Shown piece by piece: positions 15,330 through 23,901 of a DNA stretch of 64,000 nucleotides (positions are counted from its first letter, which is position 1; each line of letters begins with the position of its first letter). The notes beneath the pieces are model-generated. The model made no database searches, was not told the origin of the DNA, and saw only the letters and a program-made list of their open reading frames with translations. The translations under genes and the position numbers were made by a program. Origin of the DNA: Propionibacteriales bacterium (GTDB lineage Bacteria; Actinomycetota; Actinomycetes; Propionibacteriales; Nocardioidaceae); contig JAPLCA010000013.1 in NCBI GenBank assembly GCA_026392465.1, positions 87,452 to 151,451 on the forward strand, written 5' to 3'.

Positions 15330-17976
15330 CAGGAAGCCCGCTGGCCCCACGCCGGTCGAGGCCACGACCCATGCCGACAAGCGCAAGAACATCCCCACGT
15401 CGGACGCGCACGACCTCGTCGACCCCGCACTTGCGGAGGCGCGCCGGCTCACGCTCGAGCGGCGCCCGCCGACTCCTGAGCTTCTTTGGCGAGGCAAGGA
15501 CTCCGGCGAGCTCGAGGTCGAGGCTCCGCCGATCTACATCCAGGAGAAGATCGACCCCCGGGTGCTGATCGAGAACCTTCGCCAGACCGCTGAGGGAGGC
15601 GAGGCGGAGCCCGAGCTGACCCTCTTCGACACCTTCGACGGGCTCGACGACCTCGACGCGGTGGACTTCTACCGTCACGAGGCCAACTGGTCGAATCGGA
15701 TGATCCTGGGCGACTCGCTGCAGGTGATGGGCTCGCTCGCCGAGCGCGAGCAGCTGCGCGGCCAGGTGCAGATGATCTATATCGACCCGCCGTACGGCAT
15801 CAAGTTCGGCTCCAACTGGCAGGCCTCGGCCCGCAAGCGCGACGTGAAGGACGGCAAGCTCGAGGACGCGGCGCGCGAGGCCGAGCAGATCAAGGCTTTC
15901 CGTGACACGTGGGAGCTGGGTATCCACTCCTACCTGTCGTACCTCCGCGACCGGCTCGTCGTCGCCCGCGAGCTGCTGACCGAGAGCGGCTCGTGCTTCG
16001 TGCAGATCGGTGACGAGAACGTCCATCTTGTGCGGAGCCTGATGGACGAGGTCTTCGGGTCCGACAACTTTGTCAGCCAGATCTCGTTCGCGACCACTGC
16101 TGGCTTCGCCCAGGCTGCGGCGTTGAGCCGCTCGGGTGACTTCTTGGTTTGGTTCGCCAAGGATCGCACGCAGGTGAAGGCTCGCACCCTGCTGCGGAAG
16201 TTCGAAGAGCGCACGGGGTATGGCCGTGTTGAACTTGTCGACGGAACTCGAAGGGCACTTTCCCGTGACGAGAAGTCCGGGACGGTCGATCTTCCTGTGG
16301 GCGCCCGCATCTACAACCCAAGTGATGTAGGTGCACAAGGGGCCGCATCGCAGCCTCAGCCTTTCGAGGTTGCGGGCAAGATCTACTATCCGAGCCCCAA
16401 TTCTCACTGGAAAGCTCGATATCCCGAGGGAATGCAGAAGCTGGCCTGGGCTCAGCGGCTGCACTTTACTGCCAACAAGCTGAGCTACGTGCGGTTCGCG
16501 GACGACTATGGGTGGGCGCCGTACACGAACAACTGGACGGATACCGTAATTGGTGGTTTCACCGACGAGAAGATCTTTGTTGTCCAGACCATCACTAAGG
16601 TGGTGCAGAGGTGCATGCTTCTGTGCACGGACCCAGGGGATCTCGTTCTCGACCCCACCTGTGGATCAGGCACGACAGCCGCCGTTGCAGAGCAGTGGGG
16701 GCGGCGGTGGATCACGATCGACACGTCCCGCGTCGCGCTCGCGCTGGCGCGCCAGCGGTTGATGGGTGCGAAGTTTCCCTACTACCTGCTCGCCGACTCC
16801 GATGCGGGTCGGGCGAAGGAGAACTCGCTGTCCGCCACGCCGCTGCCACCCTCGCCGGTCACCAACGACATTCGGCACGGGTTCGTGTACGAGCGGGTGC
16901 AGCACATCACGTTGAAGTCGATCGCGAACAATCCCGAGATCAAGGAGGGGATGAGCCGCGCGGAGATCGACGCCGCCATCAAGCGGCACGCGGATTTCGA
17001 GAAGCTCTACGACAAGCCGTACGAGGACAAGAACACGGTGCGGGTCGCCGGTCCGTTCACGGTGGAGAGCCTCTCGCCCCACCGGTCGGTCGAGTTTGAC
17101 CCGCGCGACGAGCCCGCGTTGGAGGTCGAGCAGCCCGACGGGCCTCAGTTCGAGCGGAGCATCCTCGACAATCTCACCGCTGCTGGCATCCAGAACGGCG
17201 CAAAGGGCGAACGCATCGAGTTCGCGTCGCTCGACGCGTACGCGGGCGCCTTCATCCAGGCGATCGGTGAGCGGGTCGGCAGTGAGGACGACGACGCCCC
17301 GGGACGCGTCGCGATCGCTCTCGGTCCTCAGTACGGGACCGTCAGCCCTGAGTTCATCAAGGGAGCCGCGAAGGAGGCGATCCGCGACCAGGAGATCGAC
17401 CTCCTGTGCGTCCTCGGCTTCGCGTTCGACGCGCAGGCGAGCGAGGTCAAGGAGGTCGACGGCGTCGACCTCGACCCCGGCTTCGCGTCGGTCGCGGGCG
17501 AGCGGAAGGTCGGCCGGCTCCCCGTGCTCTTCGTGCGCATGAACGTCGACCTCCTCATGGGAGAGGACCTGAAGAAGACCGGCGCCGGCAACTTGTTCAC
17601 GGTCTTCGGCGAGCCCGACATCGAGCTGCGCGCGGCCGGCGACGGGAAGGTCGAGGTCGAGCTCCGCGGCGTCGACGTGTACGACCCGACGAAGGGCAGC
17701 GTGCGCAGCGCGAGCACCGACCGAATCGCCCTCTGGATGATCGACACCAACTACGACGAGGAGTCGTTCTTCGTCCGACACTGCTACTTTACCGGTGGCA
17801 ACGACCCCTACAAGCGGTTGAAGAGCGCGCTCAAGGCCGAGATCGACGCTGACGCCTGGGCCTCTCTCTACTCGACGACCTCACGAGCGTTCGACAAGCC
17901 CACGACCGGTCGCATCGCGGTGAAGGTGATCAACGACTATGGAGACGAGGTCATGAAGGTCCTCGACGTCGACTGA
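15319..17976 (+). CDS. Site-specific DNA methyltransferase (type III Mod-like)
   Basis: An 885-residue adenine/N4-cytosine-type methyltransferase. The catalytic D-P-P-Y motif (I-Y-I-D-P-P-Y-G-I near residue 155) precedes the SAM-binding motif L-D-P-T-C-G-S-G-T-T (near 450), the beta-class order of Mod subunits. The stretch between them should be the target-recognition region. By hand count, 16201-16620 is 57% G+C against 67-68% in sampled gene flanks, so this region may have been exchanged. A C-terminal third of about 350 residues has no catalytic motif and probably contacts the restriction partner. The start GTG at 15319 overlaps the end of the restriction gene. It would protect host DNA and set the specificity of the complex. 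Confidence 0.88.
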   Translation: MPRSRKPAGPTPVEATTHADKRKNIPTSDAHDLVDPALAEARRLTLERRPPTPELLWRGKDSGELEVEAPPIYIQEKIDPRVLIENLRQTAEGGEAEPELTLFDTFDGLDDLDAVDFYRHEANWSNRMILGDSLQVMGSLAEREQLRGQVQMIYIDPPYGIKFGSNWQASARKRDVKDGKLEDAAREAEQIKAFRDTWELGIHSYLSYLRDRLVVARELLTESGSCFVQIGDENVHLVRSLMDEVFGSDNFVSQISFATTAGFAQAAALSRSGDFLVWFAKDRTQVKARTLLRKFEERTGYGRVELVDGTRRALSRDEKSGTVDLPVGARIYNPSDVGAQGAASQPQPFEVAGKIYYPSPNSHWKARYPEGMQKLAWAQRLHFTANKLSYVRFADDYGWAPYTNNWTDTVIGGFTDEKIFVVQTITKVVQRCMLLCTDPGDLVLDPTCGSGTTAAVAEQWGRRWITIDTSRVALALARQRLMGAKFPYYLLADSDAGRAKENSLSATPLPPSPVTNDIRHGFVYERVQHITLKSIANNPEIKEGMSRAEIDAAIKRHADFEKLYDKPYEDKNTVRVAGPFTVESLSPHRSVEFDPRDEPALEVEQPDGPQFERSILDNLTAAGIQNGAKGERIEFASLDAYAGAFIQAIGERVGSEDDDAPGRVAIALGPQYGTVSPEFIKGAAKEAIRDQEIDLLCVLGFAFDAQASEVKEVDGVDLDPGFASVAGERKVGRLPVLFVRMNVDLLMGEDLKKTGAGNLFTVFGEPDIELRAAGDGKVEVELRGVDVYDPTKGSVRSASTDRIALWMIDTNYDEESFFVRHCYFTGGNDPYKRLKSALKAEIDADAWASLYSTTSRAFDKPTTGRIAVKVINDYGDEVMKVLDVD

Positions 17977-17985
17977 AGGATGCTG

Positions 17986-18630
17986 ATGAGCAAGCCGACC
18001 GACGACGGCCTGGTGCTGCGCACAGCCCACAAGGTCGTCCAGATGGGCAGGACGGGCGGAGGCCCGTTCAAGAGCGCGCAGGCAGTGGCGCACGAGTGCC
18101 TCCTTGCTGCGAACGGCGACGTGGAGGAAGCGGTCCGACGCGCCATCAAGATCCACGTCCGCTACGCGACCACCGCGGGTGGAGCCACGGGGCTCGGCGG
18201 TGTTGCGGCCCTTCCGTTGCAGCTCTCGGCGGGCCTGGCCTCGTCGTACGTCATCAATGCTCGGATGACGCAGACGATCGCCCACCTGCGCGGCTACGAC
18301 GTCGACAGCGACGAGGTTCAGACCGTCGTGCTGGCCACGCTGCTCGGTTCGAGCGGAGCAGCGGCCGTCCAGAAGACGGGCATCGAGATCGGCAACAAGA
18401 CTCTCCTCGCCGCCGTCCACAAGGTGCCGGGTCGAGTCCTCATCGACATCAACAAGAAGGTCGGCTACCGCCTCTTCACGAAGGCCGGCGAGAAGGGGGT
18501 GGTGAACCTGACGAAGCTCGTGCCCTTCGTCGGTGCCCCCATCGGCGCGACAGCCGAGAACCTCACGACCAGGACCATCAGCCGCTACGCGCTCCGGAAC
18601 TTCCCTGCACGGCCCCAGCCCGGGATGTGA
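17986..18630 (+). CDS. EcsC-family protein, third gene of the R-M operon
   Basis: A 214-residue protein matching the EcsC family pattern: A-H-L-R-G-Y-D near residue 100, then a K-V-P-G-R-V-L-I-D-I-N-K-K-V-G-Y-R-L segment and L-T-K-L-V-P-F-V-G-A-P-I-G. These glycine- and alanine-rich helices probably associate with membrane. The biochemical role of EcsC-family proteins is not settled. The ATG at 17986 is preferred over 17980 because the GAAGG site then has 6-nt spacing. It lies 9 bp after the methyltransferase, so it is co-transcribed with the R-M genes. That placement suggests an accessory defence role, perhaps at the membrane; this is inference. Confidence 0.8.
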   Translation: MSKPTDDGLVLRTAHKVVQMGRTGGGPFKSAQAVAHECLLAANGDVEEAVRRAIKIHVRYATTAGGATGLGGVAALPLQLSAGLASSYVINARMTQTIAHLRGYDVDSDEVQTVVLATLLGSSGAAAVQKTGIEIGNKTLLAAVHKVPGRVLIDINKKVGYRLFTKAGEKGVVNLTKLVPFVGAPIGATAENLTTRTISRYALRNFPARPQPGM

Positions 18631-18645
18631 CCTCGCACCGTCACG

Positions 18646-19425
18646 TCACGTCGGTTCGCTGACGCTGTACTCGACGAGCGCATCGCGGAGGAGGCAGAGC
18701 GCAGGTCCGCTCAGCACCGAGCCCCTGACGCGCCGGCTCCCGCCCCGCCCGACGTTCTCCAACAGGGCCCACGTCGTACGGAGGACGGGCCAGACGTCGT
18801 CAGCCGTGATGGGAAGGCCGCCTTGGAATCTCCAGCCGAGTGCTGTCATGGTCTCGGCCACCAGGTGCATCTTCGTGTGGGCCGGGTCGTCGGCGAGGTG
18901 GATGAGCGTGACGACGGTGGCGTCGGAGTCGAAGTCTGCCTTCGACGAAACGAGCGTGTCGGCGAGGTGCTGCCACAACGCGACCGGGTCGTCGACCAGC
19001 GCCTTGCCCGTGCGCGTCAGGAGGAGGGTCTCCTTGTGCTTGCGCAATAGCCCTGCGGTTCGCATCATCCAGAGCCGGAAGGCATGCACAGGGTGCACAT
19101 CGACCTCACGGTGCACGCCGAACATCCAGTCGTCCATCGACGGGAGCAGCCTCGCAAGCTCTCGGACGACGTCCGGCTTGAGGTAGCCCGCTTGCGTGAG
19201 CCGAAGGTCGCCGGTGGCAGCCCGGTCGAGCAGCCACTGGGTCGGAGCGAGGGCCTCCACGAGCGCCCGCCCGGTCGGGCTCGGGCCGACGTGCGGCACG
19301 ACGTTCGAGAGACGTCTCATCAGATCCTGCGCGACCTCGGGTCCGGGTCGGGGCCGGGTGCTGAGACGCCCGAGAACGGACGAGACGCGAGGGTCGAGGC
19401 GGTGTCGGGTGTACTCCATGCTCAC
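18646..19425 (-). CDS. Hypothetical protein with pRiA4b-ORF3-like C-terminal module
   Basis: A 259-residue soluble protein. The middle portion (L-T-Q-A-G-Y-L-K-P then G-L-L-R-K-H-K-E-T-L-L-L-T-R-T-G-K-A-L) resembles the helical module found at the C-terminus of plasmid pRiA4b ORF-3-like proteins, which looks like a winged helix. I know of no assigned activity. Its GTG start overlaps the stop codon of the upstream AAA ATPase (GTGA), so the two are translationally coupled and probably work together. It converges on the EcsC gene with 15 bp between stops and no terminator. Confidence 0.72.
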   Translation of the reverse strand: MSMEYTRHRLDPRVSSVLGRLSTRPRPGPEVAQDLMRRLSNVVPHVGPSPTGRALVEALAPTQWLLDRAATGDLRLTQAGYLKPDVVRELARLLPSMDDWMFGVHREVDVHPVHAFRLWMMRTAGLLRKHKETLLLTRTGKALVDDPVALWQHLADTLVSSKADFDSDATVVTLIHLADDPAHTKMHLVAETMTALGWRFQGGLPITADDVWPVLRTTWALLENVGRGGSRRVRGSVLSGPALCLLRDALVEYSVSEPT

Positions 19426-20633
19426 GACTTGCGGCGGCGGACGGGTGGGACGACGAGGTCCGGAACGGCTCGTTTCATGTACGCGTCGAAGTGCGGCACC
19501 GTGAACTCCGCGAGCCCGTGCTCGGGGGTGTAGAGCAGGCCCATGGAGATCAGCTCGGCGCGCGTCGGGGCCACCTGCGGAGAGGTTCGCCCCATGCGCT
19601 CGGCGATGTCGGCGCTGCGCTGTGGACCAGGACCGAGGTCCGCCATGGCGCGGAGGTAGGTGCGCTGCATCTCCGTCGACCGGTCGAGTCGGACGCGGAA
19701 GAACGACGAGTCCAGCTTCGCCTCGTAGAGCTCGACTGCGTGCCGGACGTCGTCGACCCCGATCGTGGGCCCTTGGGCATGCGGCCAGATCGCATAGCCA
19801 AGTTCTTGGATGAAGTAGGGATAGCCCTCGGTGATCTCGACGGCAAGGTCGAGTGCGTCGGCGGTGAAGTCGGCCCCCTCGTCCTGGGCGGGCGCCTGGA
19901 AGGCGAGGCGCGCGTCGTCGGCGCCGAGGCTGCCGATGGCTGGGAGCTTGAAGAGCCGCTCGGCGTAGGACTTCGCGTCTCCTGCGAGCTCCGCGATCTG
20001 CGGGAGGCCAGCTCCGACGAGGGTGATGGGTACCTCGCGCTGGACCGTCTTGTGCAGACCGGTGATGAGAGCCTCGAGTTGCGGTGTGGCGAGGAACTGG
20101 ATCTCGTCGATGAGCAGCACCACTCCTCGTGACTGCGCCTGGGCGGCTTCACCCAGGGCGACGAAGAGATCCGCTACGTCGAGGGCGAGGTTGCCGTGGT
20201 CGGCTCGACCTTCGGCCGGGGAGACGTCCATGCCCGCCGTGATGGCTCCGGACTCGTCCACGGTGACGGTGAAGGAGGAAAGCACCGAGGCTGCGGAACG
20301 AATCCTGTCGCTCCATCGTGCCTTGGGAGAGAGATCGAAGAGCGCGCGGCGCATCTGCAGCGCGATCTCGCGACGGAAGTCGTGGTCCGAGTGTTTGCGC
20401 ATCTCCATCTCCACGACCACCCAGTCAGCCGCGAGCGCCTTCTTGCGGAACTGGCCGAGCAGCGCGGTCTTGCCGACACCGCGAAGACCGGTGACGATCA
20501 TCGACTGCTCGGTGCGTCCGCGCGCGAGGCGACCGAGCAAGAGCTCGAAGGAGGTCAGCTGGTCGTCGCGTCCGAGCATCACCTGTGGCTGCGCGCCGGC
20601 ATTCGGTGTGTACGGGTTTCGGATGGGGTCCAC
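19422..20633 (-). CDS. AAA ATPase with C-terminal winged helix (Orc1/Cdc6-like, AAA_16)
   Basis: A 403-residue ATPase. Walker A is G-L-R-G-V-G-K-T near residue 50 and Walker B is V-V-L-L-I-D-E-I-Q near residue 170. A sensor-like T-L-V-G-A-G-L-P-Q follows, and the C-terminus is a winged helix (S-A-D-I-A-E-R-M-G-R-T-S-P-Q-V-A-P-T-R). This architecture occurs in origin-recognition-like and STAND-related regulators. It is the first gene of a two-gene operon. The GTG start has an AAAGGAG site, and a 39-bp inverted repeat covers the promoter. A role in defence or mobile-element control is inferred from the neighbouring restriction genes. Confidence 0.83.
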   Translation of the reverse strand: MDPIRNPYTPNAGAQPQVMLGRDDQLTSFELLLGRLARGRTEQSMIVTGLRGVGKTALLGQFRKKALAADWVVVEMEMRKHSDHDFRREIALQMRRALFDLSPKARWSDRIRSAASVLSSFTVTVDESGAITAGMDVSPAEGRADHGNLALDVADLFVALGEAAQAQSRGVVLLIDEIQFLATPQLEALITGLHKTVQREVPITLVGAGLPQIAELAGDAKSYAERLFKLPAIGSLGADDARLAFQAPAQDEGADFTADALDLAVEITEGYPYFIQELGYAIWPHAQGPTIGVDDVRHAVELYEAKLDSSFFRVRLDRSTEMQRTYLRAMADLGPGPQRSADIAERMGRTSPQVAPTRAELISMGLLYTPEHGLAEFTVPHFDAYMKRAVPDLVVPPVRRRKS

Positions 20634-20653
20634 GAGCCGCGCTCCTTTCTCAT

Positions 20654-20692
20654 CTTAGGCAAGTTTATGTCATCGGCATAAACATGCCTAAG
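20654..20692. promoter_or_regulatory. Long inverted-repeat operator over the AAA ATPase promoter
   Basis: Arms CTTAGGCAAGTTTATG (20654-20669) and its complement (20677-20692) match at 15 of 16 positions around a 7-bp spacer. On the minus strand TTAGGC (20691-20686) and TAAACT (20667-20662) form a -35/-10 pair with an 18-bp spacer. By symmetry, a similar pair (TTAGGC, TAAACA) exists on the plus strand. A regulator bound here would block or switch both. A/T content is well above the surroundings. Confidence 0.75.
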
Positions 20693-20762
20693 CTTGCTAA
20701 CGGCTTGACGTGGCGGAGGAGAGGCGATGGACGGTCACGTGACCCTTCCCACCACCTCTTGC

Positions 20763-20781
20763 ATAGATGAGGCTGTCCTAA
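20763..20781. promoter_or_regulatory. Iron box (IdeR/DtxR-type operator)
   Basis: The 19-mer ATAGATGAGGCTGTCCTAA, read on the minus strand as TTAGGACAGCCTCATCTAT, matches the DtxR/IdeR consensus TTAGGTTAGSCTAACCTAA at about 14 of 19 positions including the full TTAGG half-site. It overlaps the spacer after a TTGCAT -35-like box and lies 36 bp before the siderophore-binding protein start. Repression of the operon in iron-replete cells is therefore expected. Confidence 0.65.
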
Positions 20782-20816
20782 GTTAGTGTGTCCTACGGCC
20801 TACGAGAGGACGTCAC

Positions 20817-21809
20817 ATGACCCTGCGCCCACGCTTCACCCTGCTCGCCGCCGCGGCAGCACTTCTGCTCGCCGGCTGCGGTTCCAGCTCGGGGGACGAC
20901 GCAGCCTCCGGCGACGCCTGGACGTACGCATCCGGCGACGGCAAGACCTACACCGCCGACGAGGTGCCGACGCGGATCATCGCGCAGGGCGAGGCCGCGG
21001 CCGCGCTCCTCGCGCACGGGATCAAGCCGGTCGGCATCTTCCTCAGCCAGCCGCTGAAGGACACCAAGTCGCTGCAGGGCGCCGACCTCGACGGCATCGA
21101 GATCCTCGGCGAGACGTGGGGCAAGATCGACGCCGAGAAGGCCGCGGCGCTCAAGCCTGACCTCATCGTCAGCGGCTACTGGACCACCGAGAAGGCCTAC
21201 GGCGGTCTCGAGAACGGCGTCGAGGAGTCGAGCAAGAAGGTCGCGAAGCTCGCGCCCGTCGTCGGCCCCGTCGCCGACCAGTCCGTCGAGCAGATGCTCG
21301 ACGGCTTCGAGGAGCTCTCCGGCTCCCTGGGCGCCGACCTCGACTCCGAGGAGATCGTGGCGGACAAGGAGGCGTTCGAGCAGGCGCGTGAGCGGTTCAA
21401 GACGACGGTCGCCGAGGCCGACGGCCTCACCGCGATGGGCGTCTCCCCGGCCGACGACATCCTCTACGTGGCCGTGCCGAAGCACTCGGCCGAGCTGGCC
21501 GACTTCGCCCGCTACGGTCTCGACATCATCGTGCCCGACTCCCCGGACCCCGACTTCTCCTACTGGGAGAACCTGTCGTGGGAGAACGCCGACAAGTACC
21601 AGCCCGACCTGGTCCTCATGGACGACCGCACGCTCGAGCAGAGCACGAAGACCGCCGAGAAGCAGCCGACGTGGCGCAAGATCAAGGCGGTCGAGGCCGG
21701 CGCGGTCACCCCCTGGCCCGCCTACTGGATCAGCACCTACCGCGACTACGCCGATCAGCTCGACCAGCTCAGCGACGCCGTCGAGAAGGCCGACCCGGAC
21801 CTCACGTGA
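20817..21809 (+). CDS. Iron-siderophore ABC transporter substrate-binding lipoprotein
   Basis: A 330-residue periplasmic-binding protein of the FepB/FhuD class (single-helix-linker, cluster A-II). The N-terminal signal peptide ends in a lipobox L-L-A-G-C with the lipidated Cys at residue 21. The body follows the family pattern with R-I-I-A-Q-G-E-A-A-A near residue 51 and P-D-L-I-V-S-G-Y-W near residue 115. It captures ferric siderophores outside the membrane. It is first in a four-gene operon with two permeases and an ATPase, all overlapping by 4 bp. The iron box upstream supports iron regulation. Confidence 0.92.
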   Translation: MTLRPRFTLLAAAAALLLAGCGSSSGDDAASGDAWTYASGDGKTYTADEVPTRIIAQGEAAAALLAHGIKPVGIFLSQPLKDTKSLQGADLDGIEILGETWGKIDAEKAAALKPDLIVSGYWTTEKAYGGLENGVEESSKKVAKLAPVVGPVADQSVEQMLDGFEELSGSLGADLDSEEIVADKEAFEQARERFKTTVAEADGLTAMGVSPADDILYVAVPKHSAELADFARYGLDIIVPDSPDPDFSYWENLSWENADKYQPDLVLMDDRTLEQSTKTAEKQPTWRKIKAVEAGAVTPWPAYWISTYRDYADQLDQLSDAVEKADPDLT

Positions 21810-22861
21810 CCGCCACCGTCCAGCGTCTGCAGCACGTCGAGGCGCCCACCCCGCGGCACCGCTCCACCGTGGGGCTGGGGCTCGGTGCCCTCGTGCTCCT
21901 CGGCGTGCTCGCCGTCGTGATGTTCGTCAGCATCACGATCGGTGCGCGCGGCGTCGGCCTGCACACCATCTGGACCGCGTTCACCGACTACGACCCGTCG
22001 TCCGCGGAGCAGACGGTCATCCGGGAGCTGCGCGTGCCCCGCACGCTGCTGGGCCTGCTGGTCGGCGCCGGCCTCGGGCTCGCGGGCGCCCTCCTACAGG
22101 GCGTCACACGCAACCCGCTCGCCGACCCCGGGATCATGGGCATCAACATGGGTGCCGCCGCCGGCATCGTCGTCGCGGTCATGCTGTTCGACGGGATCAG
22201 CCAGTCCACGTCGGTGTGGGTCGGGTTCGCCGGTGCAGGCGTCGCGACCGTCGTGGTCTACGGCGTCGCATCGTTCGGCCGTGAGGGGGCGACGCCGGTC
22301 AAGCTCGCCCTCGCGGGCGCCGCGGTCAGCGCGTCGCTGTACTCCGTGACCACCGGCGTCACGATGAGCGACCTGCAGGCGCTCAACGAGCTCCGCTTCT
22401 GGCAGGTCGGCTCGCTCAGCGGACGCTACCTGCCGGTGCTGTCGCAGACGTGGCCGTTCCTCGTCGCCGGCATCGCCGTCGCCCTGCTGATGGGTCGCTC
22501 CCTCAATGGGCTCGCCCTGGGCGACGACCTCGCCGTCGCCCTCGGCCAGCGCGTGCGCCTGACCCGCGTCGTCGTGTTCGTGACCGTCGCGCTGCTCGGC
22601 GGCGCCGCGACCGCCGCCTGCGGGCCGATCGTGTTCGTCGGGCTCGTCGTCCCGCACATCGCCCGCGCCCTGTGCGGCCCCGACTACCGCTGGATCCTGC
22701 CGTACACGTTCCTGCTGAGCCCGATCATCCTGCTCTGCGCCGACGTGCTCGGGCGCGTGCTCGTCAGCCCCAGCGAGCTGCAGGTGGGTGTGGTACTCGG
22801 CGTCGTCGGCGCGCCGGCCTTCATCCTGCTGGTCCGACGCAAGGACCTGGCGCAGCTGTGA
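21806..22861 (+). CDS. FecCD-family iron-siderophore permease, subunit 1
   Basis: A 351-residue permease with about nine or ten membrane helices. It carries the FecCD hallmarks R-V-P-R-T-L-L-G-L-L-V-G-A-G-L, G-V-T-R-N-P-L-A-D-P-G-I-M-G and a cytoplasmic coupling loop near A-L-G-Q-R-V-R-L-T-R. The start GTG overlaps the stop of the binding-protein gene (GTGA). It pairs with the second permease to form the import channel. Confidence 0.92.
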   Translation: MTATVQRLQHVEAPTPRHRSTVGLGLGALVLLGVLAVVMFVSITIGARGVGLHTIWTAFTDYDPSSAEQTVIRELRVPRTLLGLLVGAGLGLAGALLQGVTRNPLADPGIMGINMGAAAGIVVAVMLFDGISQSTSVWVGFAGAGVATVVVYGVASFGREGATPVKLALAGAAVSASLYSVTTGVTMSDLQALNELRFWQVGSLSGRYLPVLSQTWPFLVAGIAVALLMGRSLNGLALGDDLAVALGQRVRLTRVVVFVTVALLGGAATAACGPIVFVGLVVPHIARALCGPDYRWILPYTFLLSPIILLCADVLGRVLVSPSELQVGVVLGVVGAPAFILLVRRKDLAQL

Positions 22862-23901
22862 GCATCGTCGAGACGCCGCTGCGGCGTGCCGTCCGCGCGC
22901 AACGTCGCGCCCACCGCGCCCGCACCACGACCATCACCCTCGTGCTCGTCGCGGTGACCTTCGCGCTCTTCGTCGGCACGATGATGATCGGCAGCTACGT
23001 CCTGTCGCCGTGGGAGGTCATCGGCAGCGCGTTCCGGCTCACCGACGACCCCAGCGTCGACTTCATCGTCCTCGACCTGCGCCTCCCCACGGCGGCGACC
23101 GCGCTCGGATCCGGTCTGGCGCTCGGCGTGGCGGGCCTGGTGTTCCAGCGGCTGCTCGCCAACCCGCTCGCCTCGCCCGACTTCGTCGGCATCTCCGGCG
23201 GCGCGAGCCTCTTCGCGGTCTCGGCGATCCTGTTCACGGGGTGGGGCGCCGTCACGACGTCGGCGATGGCGCTGCTGGGGGCGCTGCTGGCCTCGATCGC
23301 GATCTACCTGCTCGCGTGGCGCGGCGGCATCACCGGCTACCGCTTCATCCTCGTCGGCATCGGCCTCTCCCAGCTGTTCACCGCGCTCACCGGCTACGTC
23401 ATCGCCCGCGCCGACCTCAACGACGCGCGGGAGGCCATGACCTGGCTGGTCGGCTCCGTCGGCTCTGCCGGACCGTTCGAGCTGCGCACCCTGCTGGTCG
23501 CCGTGGCCGTGCTCCTGCCCGTCGCCTTCGTCCTCTCGCGCCGGCTCGGCGCGCTCGAGCTCGGCGACGACGCGGCGTCGGCCCTCGGCGTCCGGGTCGA
23601 GCGCTCGCGGCTGGGCCTGCTGGCGCTCTCGGTCGTGCTCGTCGCGCTCGCGACGGCCGCGGCCGGACCGCTGTCGTTCGTCGCCCTCATCGCAGGCCCC
23701 ATCGCGGTCCGGCTGGTCGGCAACGCCGCGAGCCTGCCGGCGGCGGCGTTCGTCGGCGCCATCATCGTGCTCACGGCCGACCTCGTCGCCCAGCACGCAC
23801 TGCCGGTCGCGCTGCCCACCGGCGTCGTCACCGGTGCCGTCGGCGCGCCGTACCTCATCTGGCTGCTCGCCACCGTCAACCGGGAAGGACGCGGAGGATG
23901 A
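22858..23901 (+). CDS. FecCD-family iron-siderophore permease, subunit 2
   Basis: A 347-residue permease homologous to subunit 1, with R-L-P-T-A-A-T-A-L-G-S-G-L-A-L, L-L-A-N-P-L-A-S-P-D-F-V-G and the coupling region A-S-A-L-G-V-R-V-E-R-S-R. The GTG start overlaps the previous stop by 4 bp. An Arg-rich N-terminal 20 residues precedes the first helix. Two non-identical FecCD subunits per operon is the common actinobacterial and enterobactin-type arrangement. Confidence 0.92.
   Translation: MSIVETPLRRAVRAQRRAHRARTTTITLVLVAVTFALFVGTMMIGSYVLSPWEVIGSAFRLTDDPSVDFIVLDLRLPTAATALGSGLALGVAGLVFQRLLANPLASPDFVGISGGASLFAVSAILFTGWGAVTTSAMALLGALLASIAIYLLAWRGGITGYRFILVGIGLSQLFTALTGYVIARADLNDAREAMTWLVGSVGSAGPFELRTLLVAVAVLLPVAFVLSRRLGALELGDDAASALGVRVERSRLGLLALSVVLVALATAAAGPLSFVALIAGPIAVRLVGNAASLPAAAFVGAIIVLTADLVAQHALPVALPTGVVTGAVGAPYLIWLLATVNREGRGG

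Noticed and set aside
20686..20701. Second iron box near the AAA ATPase promoter (GCCTAAGCTTGCTAAC)
   Set aside because: Only half-site similarity to IdeR sites; it is better explained as the edge of the 39-bp inverted repeat.
20733..20744. Palindrome GGTCACGTGACC between the ATPase and siderophore operons
   Set aside because: Perfect, but short and G/C-typical, with no positional link to a promoter box; not enough to call an operator.
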